A stretch of 46,898 nt of DNA from Acidobacteriota bacterium (GTDB lineage Bacteria; Acidobacteriota; Terriglobia; Bryobacterales; Bryobacteraceae): assembly GCA_025353165.1 (NCBI GenBank), contig JANXRE010000082.1:1-46898 (forward strand). The letters run 5' to 3'. Shown piece after piece: positions 1 to 8,968 of this stretch (positions are counted from its first letter, which is position 1; every line of letters starts with the position of its first letter). The position numbers and the translations under genes were made by a program. The notes beneath the pieces are model-generated. The model did not search any database and was not told the origin of the DNA. It worked only from the letters and a program-made list of their open reading frames with translations.

Positions 1-276
1 ACCAAGCCCAAAAACGCCATCATCCGCCAGTACCAGAAACTCTTCGAGTTCGAGAATGTTAAGCTGAAATTTAGTGACGACGCCCTGGAGGCGATCGCCC
101 AGCTCGCGATGGAGCGCAAGGTAGGGGCACGCGGCTTGCGCATGATTCTCGAAGACCTGATGCTAGACCTCATGTACTACCTGCCTTCCTACAAAAAAGT
201 ACGCGAGTTCCAGGTCACCAAAGAGATGGTGCTCTCGCAGAAAATCAGTCTTACAATATTGGAAAAGGCCGGTTAA
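1..276 (+). CDS. clpX: ATP-dependent Clp protease ATP-binding subunit ClpX, C-terminal end (partial)
   Basis: The first 91 codons of the window are open from base 1 and end with TAA at 274-276; the start lies outside. The translation carries the ClpX C-terminal small (sensor-2) domain: [18 protein letters not shown], then the GARGLR motif whose arginine senses nucleotide, then [14 protein letters not shown]. ClpX is the AAA+ unfoldase that feeds substrates to ClpP. lon follows 66 bases downstream, the common clpX-lon order of bacterial protein-quality-control loci. Seen: motif and stop. Known: family role. Certainty is high although only the tail is visible. Confidence 0.95.
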   Translation, partial: TKPKNAIIRQYQKLFEFENVKLKFSDDALEAIAQLAMERKVGARGLRMILEDLMLDLMYYLPSYKKVREFQVTKEMVLSQKISLTILEKAG

Positions 277-342
277 CCGTAATTTCCTGAACATACCGCG
301 CACCGGGGGACTGGGGTTGTACAAATCCCGCTGGGGAGAACA

Positions 343-2760
343 ATGCTTACTTCGAAGGAAAAATCCGATACAAAACGTCTGCCGATGATGCCCATTCGCG
401 ACGTGGTCATCTTTCCGTACATGATGACCCCGTTCGTGGTCGGGCGCGAATCCAGCGTGCGGGCGTTGGAAGAGGCCATGGCCGGCGACAAGAAAATCTT
501 TCTTGCCACCCAGCACGATGCCTCTATCGATGAACCCAAGCCCAACGAGATTTATAGCGTCGGCACTATCGTAAACATCGTCCAGAGCCTCAAACTCCCG
601 GACGGCAACATCAAAGTTCTGGTGGAAGGCGTCGAACGCGCGAAAGTCGTGTCCATCTCCGACGACGAGGGCTTCTTCCGCGCCACGGTACGCACCTCCA
701 CCTACAAAGTGGAAACCGGACCGCAACTCGACGCGCTCATTAGCCGCGTCACCGGCCTGTTTGAACAATACGTCAAGCTGAGCCAGAACCTGAACTACGA
801 ATCGATGGTAGCCGCCATCCGGGTGGACGAACCCGGCAAGCTGGCGGATACGGTCGGCGCGAACCTGCAGCTCACCATCGAGGAGAAGCAGGAACTGCTG
901 GAGATTTTCGATCCGGTCGACCGCCTGACGCGGGTCGCCGAGATGCTGGACATCGAGATCGAAAAGCTCAACGTGGACCGCACCATCCAGGGCCGCGTGA
1001 AGCGGCAGATGGAGAAGGCGCAGAAGGAATACTACCTCAACGAGAAGATCAAGGCCATCCAGAAGGAACTCGGCCGCGGCGAAAAGAGCGAAATCGACGA
1101 GCTGAAGAAAAAGATCGAGCAGGCGGGCATGACCAAGGACGCCCACGACAAGGCGCTCGCCGAATTGCGCCGGCTCGAGAACATGCCGCCGATGTCGGCG
1201 GAATCCACCGTATCCCGCAACTACCTCGACTGGCTGCTGGCGGTGCCCTGGAAGAAAAAGACGAAGGAAATCCGGGACCTCAAGTACGCCAAGGAGATCC
1301 TGGAGTCGGACCACTACGGCCTGGATAAGATCAAGGAACGCATCCTGGAATTTCTGGCCGTGCGCCGCCTGGTGAAGAATCCCCGCGGCTCCATCCTGAT
1401 GTTCGTCGGCCCTCCGGGCGTCGGGAAGACTTCGCTCGGCATGTCGATCGCGAAATCCACCGGCCGCAAGTTTGTTCGCATGTCGCTCGGCGGCGTGCGC
1501 GATGAAGCGGAAATCCGCGGGCACCGGCGCACGTACATCGGCGCCCTGCCCGGCCAGATCATCCAGATGATGAAGAAGGCCGGGACGCGGAATCCCGTGT
1601 TCATGCTCGACGAAGTGGACAAGATGTCGATGGATTTTCGCGGCGATCCCTCAGCCGCCCTGCTCGAGGTGCTCGACCCCGAACAGAACTACATGTTCGT
1701 GGACCACTATCTGGATGTCGAGTACGATCTCAGCCAGGTCTTTTTCATTGTCACGGCGAACGTGCTCCACACCATCCCGCCGGCTTTGCAGGACCGCATG
1801 GAAGTAATCCGGCTTTCGGGCTACACCGAGCTGGAAAAGTTTGAGATCGCGAAGCGATTCCTGGTGAGAAAGCAGAAGGAGCAGACCGGGCTCGACGCGG
1901 AGCAGGTCGAGTTTACCGAATCGGGCCTCAAGGAGTTGATCCAGTACTATACGCGCGAGGCCGGCGTCCGGAATCTCGAGCGCGAAATCGGCAACATTTG
2001 CCGCAAGGTCGCCAGGCGGGTCGTGGAAGAAGCCGGCAGGACCGGGAAGAAAAGGCCGAAGCTGGAAAAGGCCGTCGTGACGGAGAACAAGGTCTCCGAG
2101 TATCTCGGGCCGCAGAAGTTCCGCGATCTCAAGGCGGACAAGCAGAACGAAATAGGGGCCACGACCGGTCTCGCATGGACCGAGGTCGGGGGCTCCATAT
2201 TGACGACAGAAGCCACCATTATGGAAGGCCGCGGCAAGCTGACCATCACGGGCAAGCTCGGCGATGTGATGCAGGAATCCGCGCAAGCCGCCATGAGTTA
2301 TATCCGGTCGCGAGCCCACACGCTCGGGCTGCCGCGCGACTTCTACAGACACTTGGACATCCATATACACGTCCCCGAGGGCGCCATCCCGAAAGATGGA
2401 CCGTCGGCGGGAATCACGTTGGCGACCAGCATCGCGAGCGCGCTCACCCAGATACCGGTCCGCTGCGACGTGGCCATGACAGGCGAGATCACCCTCCGAG
2501 GGAAGGTGCTACCCATCGGCGGCCTAAAAGAGAAACTGATGGCCGCGCACCGGCACGGCATCAAGGAGATCGTTCTCCCCAAGGACAACGAAAAAGACCT
2601 GCCGGACATTCCAGACATTATCAAGACGGAAATGAAGCTGAGTTTCGTCGAGTCGATGGACCAAGTCTTAAAAATCGCATTGGAGCGCGAGGTGCAGCCG
2701 CTGCCGATGCCCGCCGCGATTCAGGCGGCGGCTGAGACGCGACCCGAGGAAGTTCACTAG
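343..2760 (+). CDS. lon: ATP-dependent Lon protease (LonA type)
   Basis: A full-length 805-residue LonA protease, close to the usual ~780-810 residues. It degrades misfolded and regulatory proteins in the cytoplasm as a hexameric AAA+ serine protease. The N-terminal substrate-binding domain starts at [12 protein letters not shown] (residues ~15-27). The AAA+ module has Walker [10 protein letters not shown] (about 354-362) and Walker B FMLDEVD (about 418-424). The protease domain has the catalytic serine in KDGPSAG (S688) and the lysine in GGLKEK (K731), the 43-residue spacing known for Lon. The ATG start is supported by a GGGGAG ribosome-binding site six bases upstream. It lies between clpX and engB, all on the same strand. 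Confidence 0.98.
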   Translation: MLTSKEKSDTKRLPMMPIRDVVIFPYMMTPFVVGRESSVRALEEAMAGDKKIFLATQHDASIDEPKPNEIYSVGTIVNIVQSLKLPDGNIKVLVEGVERAKVVSISDDEGFFRATVRTSTYKVETGPQLDALISRVTGLFEQYVKLSQNLNYESMVAAIRVDEPGKLADTVGANLQLTIEEKQELLEIFDPVDRLTRVAEMLDIEIEKLNVDRTIQGRVKRQMEKAQKEYYLNEKIKAIQKELGRGEKSEIDELKKKIEQAGMTKDAHDKALAELRRLENMPPMSAESTVSRNYLDWLLAVPWKKKTKEIRDLKYAKEILESDHYGLDKIKERILEFLAVRRLVKNPRGSILMFVGPPGVGKTSLGMSIAKSTGRKFVRMSLGGVRDEAEIRGHRRTYIGALPGQIIQMMKKAGTRNPVFMLDEVDKMSMDFRGDPSAALLEVLDPEQNYMFVDHYLDVEYDLSQVFFIVTANVLHTIPPALQDRMEVIRLSGYTELEKFEIAKRFLVRKQKEQTGLDAEQVEFTESGLKELIQYYTREAGVRNLEREIGNICRKVARRVVEEAGRTGKKRPKLEKAVVTENKVSEYLGPQKFRDLKADKQNEIGATTGLAWTEVGGSILTTEATIMEGRGKLTITGKLGDVMQESAQAAMSYIRSRAHTLGLPRDFYRHLDIHIHVPEGAIPKDGPSAGITLATSIASALTQIPVRCDVAMTGEITLRGKVLPIGGLKEKLMAAHRHGIKEIVLPKDNEKDLPDIPDIIKTEMKLSFVESMDQVLKIALEREVQPLPMPAAIQAAAETRPEEVH

Positions 2761-2770
2761 AAAGCAGCGC

Positions 2771-2802
2771 GTGGAGGGCGGCGGTTCGCTCGCCGTCTCC
2801 AC
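2771..2802 (+). other. Stem-loop at the engB translation start
   Basis: The left arm (2771-2783) starts GTGGAG and the right arm (2791-2802) ends CTCCAC. They pair over about 12 base pairs with one bulged G and one G-U pair, around a seven-base loop (2784-2790). The structure lies 10 bases after the lon stop and ends four bases before the ATG preferred for engB. It has no T-tract, so it is not a textbook terminator. It could limit engB initiation or protect the lon mRNA end; function is inference. Confidence 0.5.
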
Positions 2803-2806
2803 TCAT

Positions 2807-3385
2807 ATGGAAGCTCAGTTTATAATCAGTGCAGCCAAGCCGGATCAGTTTCCGAGCGGGAACGGGCAGGCCCTTCCAGAGGTCGCGTTCCTGGGCCGGA
2901 GCAACGTCGGCAAGTCGAGTCTCCTGAACGCTCTTATCGGGAAGACGGGCTTGGCTTTCACCAGTGCCCGGCCGGGTTGCACGCAACTGATCAACTTTTA
3001 TCGGATTGGCGACTCATTTCTGTTCGCCGATCTCCCCGGGTACGGGTATGCGCGAGTCCCTCCGGAAATAAAGGCGGAGTGGAAGAGTCTGGTGGACGCA
3101 TACCTGACTAGCCGCGAGCAGCTAGCGCTTTGCGTGGTACTGCTGGATGCGCGGCGCGGATGGATGGACAGCGACCTGGAGCTCAAGCAGTGGCTGGAGT
3201 TCCACCGGCGGCCTTATATAGTGGCCGCCACGAAAAGCGACAAAGTGAAATCTCAACGCGATCAACACCAGAGCATGAAGAATCTCCGGGAGCACTACCC
3301 GGAAGGCGAGATTGCGCTGGTATCGGCCGAGACCGGCCGCGGAGTAAAAGAGCTGTGGCAAGCGATAACAAGAATCAAGGCATAA
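2807..3385 (+). CDS. ysxC: Ribosome biogenesis GTP-binding protein EngB/YsxC/YihA
   Basis: A TrmE-Era-EngA-EngB superfamily GTPase of 192 residues needed for large ribosomal subunit assembly. G1 is GRSNVGKSS (about 30-38), the switch region has [11 protein letters not shown]3 is DLPGYG, G4 is TKSD and G5 is SAETG. The ATG at 2807 is chosen because family members begin a few residues before the conserved KPDQFP / [11 protein letters not shown] segment; an in-frame GTG at 2771 would add 12 atypical glycine-rich residues. No strong Shine-Dalgarno precedes either start, and a stem-loop occupies the region. It sits between lon and rho on the same strand and is probably co-transcribed. Confidence 0.95.
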   Translation: MEAQFIISAAKPDQFPSGNGQALPEVAFLGRSNVGKSSLLNALIGKTGLAFTSARPGCTQLINFYRIGDSFLFADLPGYGYARVPPEIKAEWKSLVDAYLTSREQLALCVVLLDARRGWMDSDLELKQWLEFHRRPYIVAATKSDKVKSQRDQHQSMKNLREHYPEGEIALVSAETGRGVKELWQAITRIKA

Positions 3386-3423
3386 TCGCCGGCGAAAACG
3401 AGCCCGGCGATACGGAGAAAACC

Positions 3424-4980
3424 GTGGAAAACAAACCCACCGAAACCAAACCCCCCGAAGTGAAAACCGCGAACGAGCAACCCAAGGCTGTCGCGGCCGA
3501 AGTCGAAGTGAAGGAAGCGCGCGCGGCGAAGACGGCCAACGGGCCCGAGCCCCGCGCCGAGGAAAGATCGGCCGATAAGGCTCACGCCCCGAACGCCGCC
3601 GCTGCGAAGCAACGTCCGGCGGCACAACCGCCCGCGCAGCGTCCGCCTCAGGCGACTGGGGCCCAAACTCAGCCGCCGCGGCAGGACCATGCGCCCAAGG
3701 CCGACGGAAAGAACGCCGGCATGCCGACGCTGGATCTCAAGGATCTCAAGGACATGAGCATTCTCAAGCTCAACCAGGTCGCGAAGGATCTGAATGTCCT
3801 GGGCACCGCGGGCCTGCGCAAGCAGGAACTGATCTTCAAGATCCTGCAGTCCCAGGCGGAGAAGAGCGGGCTCATCTTTTCGGAAGGCGTGCTGGAGTGC
3901 CTGCCCGACGGCTTCGGGTTTTTGCGCGCGCCGGAGTACAACTACCTGCCGGGCCCGGACGACGTTTATGTGTCGCCATCCCAAATTCGCCGCTTCGATC
4001 TGCGGACCGGCGACACGATCTCCGGCCAGATTCGCCCGCCGAAGGAAGGCGAGCGTTATTTCGCGCTGATCAAGGTTGACGCCATCAACTTCGAGCCGCC
4101 GGAGGAAGCGCGCAACAAGATCTTCTTCGACAACCTGACGCCGCTGTATCCGCAGGAGCGGCTCCGGATGGAGACCACCAAGGAAAACGCGTCCGGGCGC
4201 GTGATGGATCTGCTGACGCCCATCGGGAAGGGCCAGCGCGGGCTGATCGTAGCCGCGCCTCGAACGGGCAAGACGATGCTGTTGCAGAGTATCGCGAACT
4301 CGATCACGGCGAATCATCCCGAAGTGACACTCATCGTGCTGCTCATTGACGAGCGCCCCGAGGAAGTCACCGATATGCAGCGGTCGGTTAAGGGCGAGGT
4401 CATCAGTTCGACGTTCGACGAGCCGGCATCGCGCCACGTGCAGGTGGCCGAAATGGTGATCGAGAAAGCAAAGCGCCTGGTCGAGCACAAGCGCGACGTC
4501 GTGATTCTGCTGGATTCGATTACGCGGCTTGCGCGCGCCTACAACACCGTCGTCCCCCCTTCCGGAAAGGTCCTGTCGGGCGGCGTCGATTCGAACGCGT
4601 TGCAGCGTCCGAAACGCTTTTTTGGAGCGGCGCGCAATATCGAGGAGGGCGGCTCATTGACCATCGTCGCCTCGGCGCTGATCGATACCGGCTCGCGCAT
4701 GGACGACGTTATTTTCGAAGAGTTCAAGGGTACCGGCAACATGGAAATCCATCTGGACCGGAAGCTGATGGACAAGCGCGTCTTCCCGGCGATCGACATC
4801 ACCAAATCCGGTACGCGAAAGGAAGAACTGCTGCTCTCGAAGGAGGAGCTGAATCGCGTGTGGGTGCTGCGCAAGGTGCTGACGCCGTTGTCGCCGACCG
4901 AAAGCATGGAACTGCTGCTGGACAAGCTGAACAAATCCAAGAGCAACGGCGACTTCCTGTCGGCGATGAGCGGCGCGTAA
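3424..4980 (+). CDS. rho: Transcription termination factor Rho, with N-terminal extension
   Basis: RNA-dependent ATPase/translocase that terminates transcription. The canonical Rho N-terminus ([15 protein letters not shown]) begins only at residue ~111; before it lies a 110-residue segment rich in Ala, Pro, Lys and Glu with no predicted fold. The GTG at 3424 is chosen because GGAG lies six bases upstream and because any earlier start would run into engB. The RNA-binding cold-shock-like domain follows ([16 protein letters not shown]), then Walker A APRTGKT (about 279-285), Walker [16 protein letters not shown], and the C-terminal RNA-binding Q/R-loop region. Total 518 residues against ~420 in E. 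coli. A shorter start at 3721 or 3754 is possible; the identity of the protein is not in doubt. Confidence 0.96.
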   Translation: MENKPTETKPPEVKTANEQPKAVAAEVEVKEARAAKTANGPEPRAEERSADKAHAPNAAAAKQRPAAQPPAQRPPQATGAQTQPPRQDHAPKADGKNAGMPTLDLKDLKDMSILKLNQVAKDLNVLGTAGLRKQELIFKILQSQAEKSGLIFSEGVLECLPDGFGFLRAPEYNYLPGPDDVYVSPSQIRRFDLRTGDTISGQIRPPKEGERYFALIKVDAINFEPPEEARNKIFFDNLTPLYPQERLRMETTKENASGRVMDLLTPIGKGQRGLIVAAPRTGKTMLLQSIANSITANHPEVTLIVLLIDERPEEVTDMQRSVKGEVISSTFDEPASRHVQVAEMVIEKAKRLVEHKRDVVILLDSITRLARAYNTVVPPSGKVLSGGVDSNALQRPKRFFGAARNIEEGGSLTIVASALIDTGSRMDDVIFEEFKGTGNMEIHLDRKLMDKRVFPAIDITKSGTRKEELLLSKEELNRVWVLRKVLTPLSPTESMELLLDKLNKSKSNGDFLSAMSGA

Positions 4981-4993
4981 AGCGCGCCGGCGC

Positions 4994-6541
4994 ATGTTAG
5001 CGAGACCCGCGAGGATCGCGGCGGTTTTTCTCGCCGCTCTGTTTGTGCTCGCGCTCGGCACAAATCGGATTCCGTTCACCGCTTCCTACCAGGACCGCAT
5101 CGGCCACATCCGATCGCAGGACGAGGCCACTTACGGGCATGTCGCGATTCAGATGCTGCAGACCGGCGACTGGCTCACTCCCCGGCTGGACGGGCGACTG
5201 TTCCTGATGAAGCCGCCCTTGTTTTACTGGCTGTCGGCGGCGTCCGTCAAGGTGTTCGGATTTTCCCGCCTCGCACTCCGCGCTCCCAGCGTGGTGGCTG
5301 GCGCGCTGGCGGCCACCCTGGTCTTCGCGTGGGGCTGGCGATTTCGAAGCGGGTACGCCGGCCTTTGCGCCGCTGTTTTACTGCTGTCGAATTCCGTCTG
5401 GGAAACGATGAGCCGGCTCGCTTGCCTGGACGTGCTGGTTTCGTCCTGCATCCTGGCCGCGATCTTTTTCCTGGCAAGAGATACGGCGCTCGAAGGGCGG
5501 CTATCGATTCTTGGCTTCGGCATATTTACAGCCGCCGCGATTCTGACCAAGAGCGCTGCCGGTGTGATTCCTCTTCTAGTGCTAGTTGGGTTGGCGGTCG
5601 CAAAACGCGTTCCCGCTCGCCGGATTGTGTACGCCTGTGCCGTGATATTCGCTGTCGCAGCGCCGTGGCATCTCTATCAGATCGCCGTTCATCCCGGGTG
5701 GTTTTACGCGGAATACATCCAGGCGCAGCTCTTCGGGTTTGGCTTGCACCCGCCCGTGGAGGCGACGGAATCGCAATTCTGGTTTTATGCCCGGCGGCTG
5801 TTCCTCACCGATCCGGTGCTGATCGTGGTGTTTCTTCTGGCCACTCCGCGGCTGATCCGCGAGCGCGGTTGGATCTTGCTGGGGTGGCTACTTGCCGTTG
5901 CGGGGACGCTCACGGCATTCCGAGCGCAGAATTTTCTATACGCGACTCTGCTGATTCCGCCGCTGTGCGTTGTCGCAGCCTGCTACCTTCCCGCGCCGGG
6001 GCGGGCCGCTCCCGCGGTTCTGGCCGTGCTTTTATTTATTGGAGTGGGGAAAGTGGCCGCGGAGGCTCCATGGGACCTGGCTTTCTATCGCATCCCAACG
6101 CCCGAGACGCAACTCGCGCTGAGAGCCTACGCCGCGCAGGGCCGGGCGAATGAACTGATCGCGGTCCAACCCGACGATGAGTTCTACACGCTGCTCCTTC
6201 CGATTCCGGGCACGCGCTATTGCTGGATCGATCCGGGCCATTTTGCCGAACGCTACGCGCCGCACCTGGCAAGGCTCGGCTACGTGATGCGGGCCGATCG
6301 TTTCATCCACCTGTCGGCCGGGGCCGTGCCGACCACGATCATGGCCGATTCGTTCGATCAGATAGCAGCCGTGATTGCGAGCAAGCCGGAGAGCGATTTC
6401 TACGTCCCCGCCGCTTTGGCGATCGCCTCGACGATTCATGAGATTCAACCTGCGCCGGCAGGGCGCGCCTTTCTTCTGGCGCGCCGCGCGCCGGCCACGC
6501 AACGGCCGAGGTTCCTTCCCGTTCTGCCGGAGAACTGGTAA
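4994..6541 (+). CDS. GT-C family membrane glycosyltransferase (ArnT/PMT-like, GT83 type)
   Basis: A 515-residue polytopic inner-membrane protein with about ten hydrophobic helices. The first periplasmic loop carries the acidic motif SQDEATYGHVAIQML, the equivalent of the DE-x-RY-A catalytic loop of ArnT-type enzymes, followed by MKPPLFYWL. The family moves a sugar from a polyprenyl-phosphate carrier to lipid A, protein or another lipid on the periplasmic side. The acceptor cannot be told from sequence. It starts 13 bases after rho; its stop codon is directly followed by the ATG of a GT2 enzyme, so the two are almost certainly translated from one message. The GT2 probably makes the polyprenyl-linked donor. 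Confidence 0.85.
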   Translation: MLARPARIAAVFLAALFVLALGTNRIPFTASYQDRIGHIRSQDEATYGHVAIQMLQTGDWLTPRLDGRLFLMKPPLFYWLSAASVKVFGFSRLALRAPSVVAGALAATLVFAWGWRFRSGYAGLCAAVLLLSNSVWETMSRLACLDVLVSSCILAAIFFLARDTALEGRLSILGFGIFTAAAILTKSAAGVIPLLVLVGLAVAKRVPARRIVYACAVIFAVAAPWHLYQIAVHPGWFYAEYIQAQLFGFGLHPPVEATESQFWFYARRLFLTDPVLIVVFLLATPRLIRERGWILLGWLLAVAGTLTAFRAQNFLYATLLIPPLCVVAACYLPAPGRAAPAVLAVLLFIGVGKVAAEAPWDLAFYRIPTPETQLALRAYAAQGRANELIAVQPDDEFYTLLLPIPGTRYCWIDPGHFAERYAPHLARLGYVMRADRFIHLSAGAVPTTIMADSFDQIAAVIASKPESDFYVPAALAIASTIHEIQPAPAGRAFLLARRAPATQRPRFLPVLPENW

Positions 6542-7300
6542 ATGGGGAACCCCGAGATTACTCTGGTGCTGCCGGTTTTCAACGAAGAGGCAAACCTCAG
6601 CCCGTTGCTGACGCGCGTTCACGAGGCGATGAGCGCCTCCAACCTCTCCTATCGCGTGCTTGTTGTCGACGACGGCAGCACGGACGCTACCTCCGAGATT
6701 CTCGAATCGTTCCTATCCAGAGTGCCTCTGGTAGTCTGCCGTCACGCGCGGAACGAGGGACTCGGTTACACACTCCGCGATGGACTGGTTGCGGCCGCCG
6801 GCCTGTGCGCTCCCGATGACGCGATCGTGACCATGGACGCCGACGATACACACCAGCCGGCTCTCATTGGCGAGATGTTGCGGAAGATCCGTGAAGGCTT
6901 CGATGTAGTCATCGCCTCCCGCTTCCTGCCGGGCGCGCGTTCCCAGGGGGTGCCGGTGCATCGCCGCGCGTTAAGTTCCGCGGCGTCTCTTCTGTTCCGC
7001 GCGGTGCTCGCGACGGACGGCGTGCGGGATTTCACCTGCGGGTATCGAGCATACCGCGCCGGCGTGCTCCAAAGCGCCATCGCGACGTACGGAGACTCGT
7101 TCCTGGCATCGGACGGCTTTCAATGCATGGTCGACGTGCTGCTGCACCTCCGCGCTTTGGGCGCGCGCTTCACGGAAGTCCCGGTGATTCTCCGCTACGA
7201 CCGGAAGCGGGGGCCGAGCAAGATGCGCGTATTGCAGACGATTCGCAAGACCCTTTTGCTGATCGCGCGGCGCAAGATGACGGACCTGCGGGTGCGCTAA
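6542..7300 (+). CDS. GT2 glycosyltransferase, dolichyl-phosphate-mannose-synthase-like
   Basis: A 252-residue GT-A fold glycosyltransferase. The N-terminal strand ITLVLPVFNEEANL and the VVDDGSTD motif bind the nucleotide sugar. MDADDTHQP supplies the metal-binding D-x-D, and FDVVIASRFLPGA is the typical polyprenyl-phosphate mannose/glucose synthase continuation. No C-terminal membrane helices are visible, so this is the soluble, peripheral type. Its ATG directly follows the stop of the GT-C gene, which points to a donor-making / donor-using pair. The sugar is unknown. A strong hairpin lies nine bases after the stop. Confidence 0.85.
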   Translation: MGNPEITLVLPVFNEEANLSPLLTRVHEAMSASNLSYRVLVVDDGSTDATSEILESFLSRVPLVVCRHARNEGLGYTLRDGLVAAAGLCAPDDAIVTMDADDTHQPALIGEMLRKIREGFDVVIASRFLPGARSQGVPVHRRALSSAASLLFRAVLATDGVRDFTCGYRAYRAGVLQSAIATYGDSFLASDGFQCMVDVLLHLRALGARFTEVPVILRYDRKRGPSKMRVLQTIRKTLLLIARRKMTDLRVR

Positions 7301-7308
7301 CTTGACTA

Positions 7309-7330
7309 TGCCCGGCCGTTTGGCCGGGCA
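7309..7330. terminator. Perfect hairpin between converging transcription units
   Basis: A 9-bp perfect stem, TGCCCGGCC and GGCCGGGCA, around a four-base loop GTTT. It lies just after the stop of the GT2 gene on the + strand and beyond the toxin-antitoxin remnant and ftsZ on the - strand. Neither side has a proper T-run, so it may be a bidirectional 3'-end structure rather than a classical intrinsic terminator. Confidence 0.55.
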
Positions 7331-7602
7331 CGGCGCGAAAATGATCTGCAGGCGCGACCCCGTGGCCTTCGCGAGTCGTTCCAGCGTGCGCATCGATGGC
7401 CGTGAGCGCCCGCTGTCCACCCGGGCGACGACGGGCTGGGTGGCGCCCATCTTCCGAGCCAGTTCCTGCTGCGTAAGGCCTGCGCGGTTCCGGACGTCCA
7501 TCACTGCCGGGGCCAGGACGAATTCCTCCTCGAGCGCCTTGTAGGCCTGCGGTACTTCTGCTCCTTCATCCATTTCTTGTGGAGGTCGGTGATACGTGCC
7601 AT
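7331..7602 (-). pseudogene. Broken XRE-family antitoxin (HigA-like) remnant
   Basis: The ATG at 7602 opens with MARITDLHKKWMKEQKYR, the standard start of antitoxins partnered with Gp49/HigB-type toxins. The frame then shifts: the remainder (QAYKALEEEFVLAPAV, then the helix-turn-helix TQQELARKMGATQPVVAR and TLERLAKATGSRLQI) continues in another frame. One missing C at about 7548 would restore it. Family similarity ends at 7331, exactly where the hairpin begins. The native stop is lost, so the frame runs on antisense into the GT2 gene to 6971. Seen: frameshift and truncation. Inference: an inactivated antitoxin. Confidence 0.75.
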
Positions 7603-7786
7603 TTGTTGCTTCTCCGACGCACGGGATCACCACGCGGGCCACGGCCGTCACACTCGACGTGCGGTTCGCCTACACGTTTTAGGCCGTTCTGCTTGATGAG
7701 CAAGGCGATTCGCGCCAGCCGCGCCCGCATGTCCTCGGGCAGTGCCGACACTTCCGCCTCTACGGTTTCGTTCAGGGTTTCGCGGC
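7603..7786 (-). pseudogene. Truncated Gp49/HigB-like toxin remnant
   Basis: The frame just past the ftsZ stop reads ETLNETVEAEVSALPEDM and then RARLARIALLIKQNGLKRVG, ending GEPHV. This is the N-terminal half of a phage-derived Gp49-like (HigB/RelE superfamily) toxin. Only about 50 bases separate GEPHV (7656) from the antitoxin ATG, where an intact ~110-residue toxin would need some 180. The catalytic C-terminal half is therefore missing and the frame runs out of phase to a stop at 7566. No in-frame ATG is visible, only a GTG at 7751. The toxin-then-antitoxin order matches the family. Not expected to be active. Confidence 0.65.
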
Positions 7787-8932
7787 TTACTGGAACATCC
7801 TCCGGTCGCGGCGCAGCACCGCAGGGAGCTCGATCTCGCCGACCGGAGCAGACTGCGGTTCTGCAATAGCTTCCACCAACTCTACCTGCTCGTGTTCCGG
7901 CTCAACCGGCTTGGCCGAGACTTCAGCGGCCGCGCTCTTCGGCATGGTCACCGGCAAGCCGTCCCGCTGGAACCCGGTCGCGATCACGGTGATCCGGACC
8001 TCGTCGTCGAGCGCCTCGTCCAGCACCACGCCGAAGTTGATCTGCACGTCGTCGTTCTGGGTAGCGGCGCGGATCAGCGAACAGGCCTCGTTGACCTCGT
8101 GCAGGCCGAGTTTGCTGGAAGCCGTGATATTGATCAGGACGCGCTTGGCCCCGTGCACGCCGCCCGCTTCCATGAGCGGCGATTCGATCGCGGACTTCGC
8201 GGCTTTCGTCGCTGCATTATCCCCCCGGCACGCGGCTGTTCCCATCATGGCGTGGCCCATCCCGAGCATGATCGCCCGGATGTCGGAGAAATCGCGATTG
8301 ATCACTCCGGGAGTCATCATGATGTCGCTGATTCCTTGCACCGCTTGCCGCAGGACATCGTCGGCCATCTTGAACGCCTGAAGCAGGGTGGTGCCTTTCG
8401 GAGCGAGGGCAAGCAGCCGGTCGTTCGGAATCGTAATCACCGTATCGACAGTCGCCGCCAGTTCGGTGAGCCCTTTTTCGGCGGCTTTCATGCGCCGGCC
8501 ACCCTCGAATGCAAACGGCGTCGTCACGATTGCCACCGTCAGCGCGTTCAACTCCTTGGCCAGCGAGGCAACCACCGGAGCCGCCCCCGTTCCCGTGCCG
8601 CCGCCGAGGCCGGCGGTCACGAACACCATGTCGGCCCCCTCCAGGATCTCGATGATCCGCTCGGTGTCCTCGAGCGCCGCCTGCCGGCCGACGTTGGGGT
8701 CTGCGCCCGCGCCGAGCCCGTTGGTGACCTTCGGTCCGATCGAAACCTTGGTTGGGATGGGCGAGGCATTCAACGCCTGAACGTCCGTGTTCAGCACGAA
8801 GAACTCCACGCCCGTCATGCCCTCGGCCATCATCCGGGCGACTGCATTGCCACCGCCGCCGCCCACACCCACAACCTTGATCCGGGTGCCGAGAACCGCC
8901 TCGTCCTGAATCGCGAATTTTAAGTCGTCCAT
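7787..8932 (-). CDS. ftsZ: Cell division protein FtsZ
   Basis: Tubulin-like GTPase that forms the cytokinetic ring; 381 residues, normal length. The N-terminal nucleotide-binding loop VGVGGGGGNAVARM (about 21-34) and the tubulin signature GGGTGTGAAP (about 109-118) are intact. NRDFSDIRAIM carries the T7-loop aspartate region that completes GTP hydrolysis in the neighbouring subunit. A ~45-residue acidic linker ends in the conserved C-terminal peptide, here IELPAVLRRDRRMFQ, which binds FtsA. It is the last intact gene of the dcw cluster, 36 bases after ftsA. A degraded toxin gene starts at its stop codon. Confidence 0.98.
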   Translation of the reverse strand: MDDLKFAIQDEAVLGTRIKVVGVGGGGGNAVARMMAEGMTGVEFFVLNTDVQALNASPIPTKVSIGPKVTNGLGAGADPNVGRQAALEDTERIIEILEGADMVFVTAGLGGGTGTGAAPVVASLAKELNALTVAIVTTPFAFEGGRRMKAAEKGLTELAATVDTVITIPNDRLLALAPKGTTLLQAFKMADDVLRQAVQGISDIMMTPGVINRDFSDIRAIMLGMGHAMMGTAACRGDNAATKAAKSAIESPLMEAGGVHGAKRVLINITASSKLGLHEVNEACSLIRAATQNDDVQINFGVVLDEALDDEVRITVIATGFQRDGLPVTMPKSAAAEVSAKPVEPEHEQVELVEAIAEPQSAPVGEIELPAVLRRDRRMFQ

Positions 8933-8968
8933 CGCTATGCCACGCTCCTTCTCAATTGTTATCCCCGA

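Noticed and set aside
163-1524. Long open frame of about 450 codons on the - strand opposite clpX and lon
   Set aside because: It is the antisense of strongly conserved genes in high-GC DNA, with no motif of its own and compositional bias typical of a shadow frame.
6971-7651. A 226-codon XRE regulator overlapping the GT2 gene
   Set aside because: Family similarity covers only the middle part; the start lies in another frame and the C-terminal half is antisense to the glycosyltransferase, so it is a decayed antitoxin.
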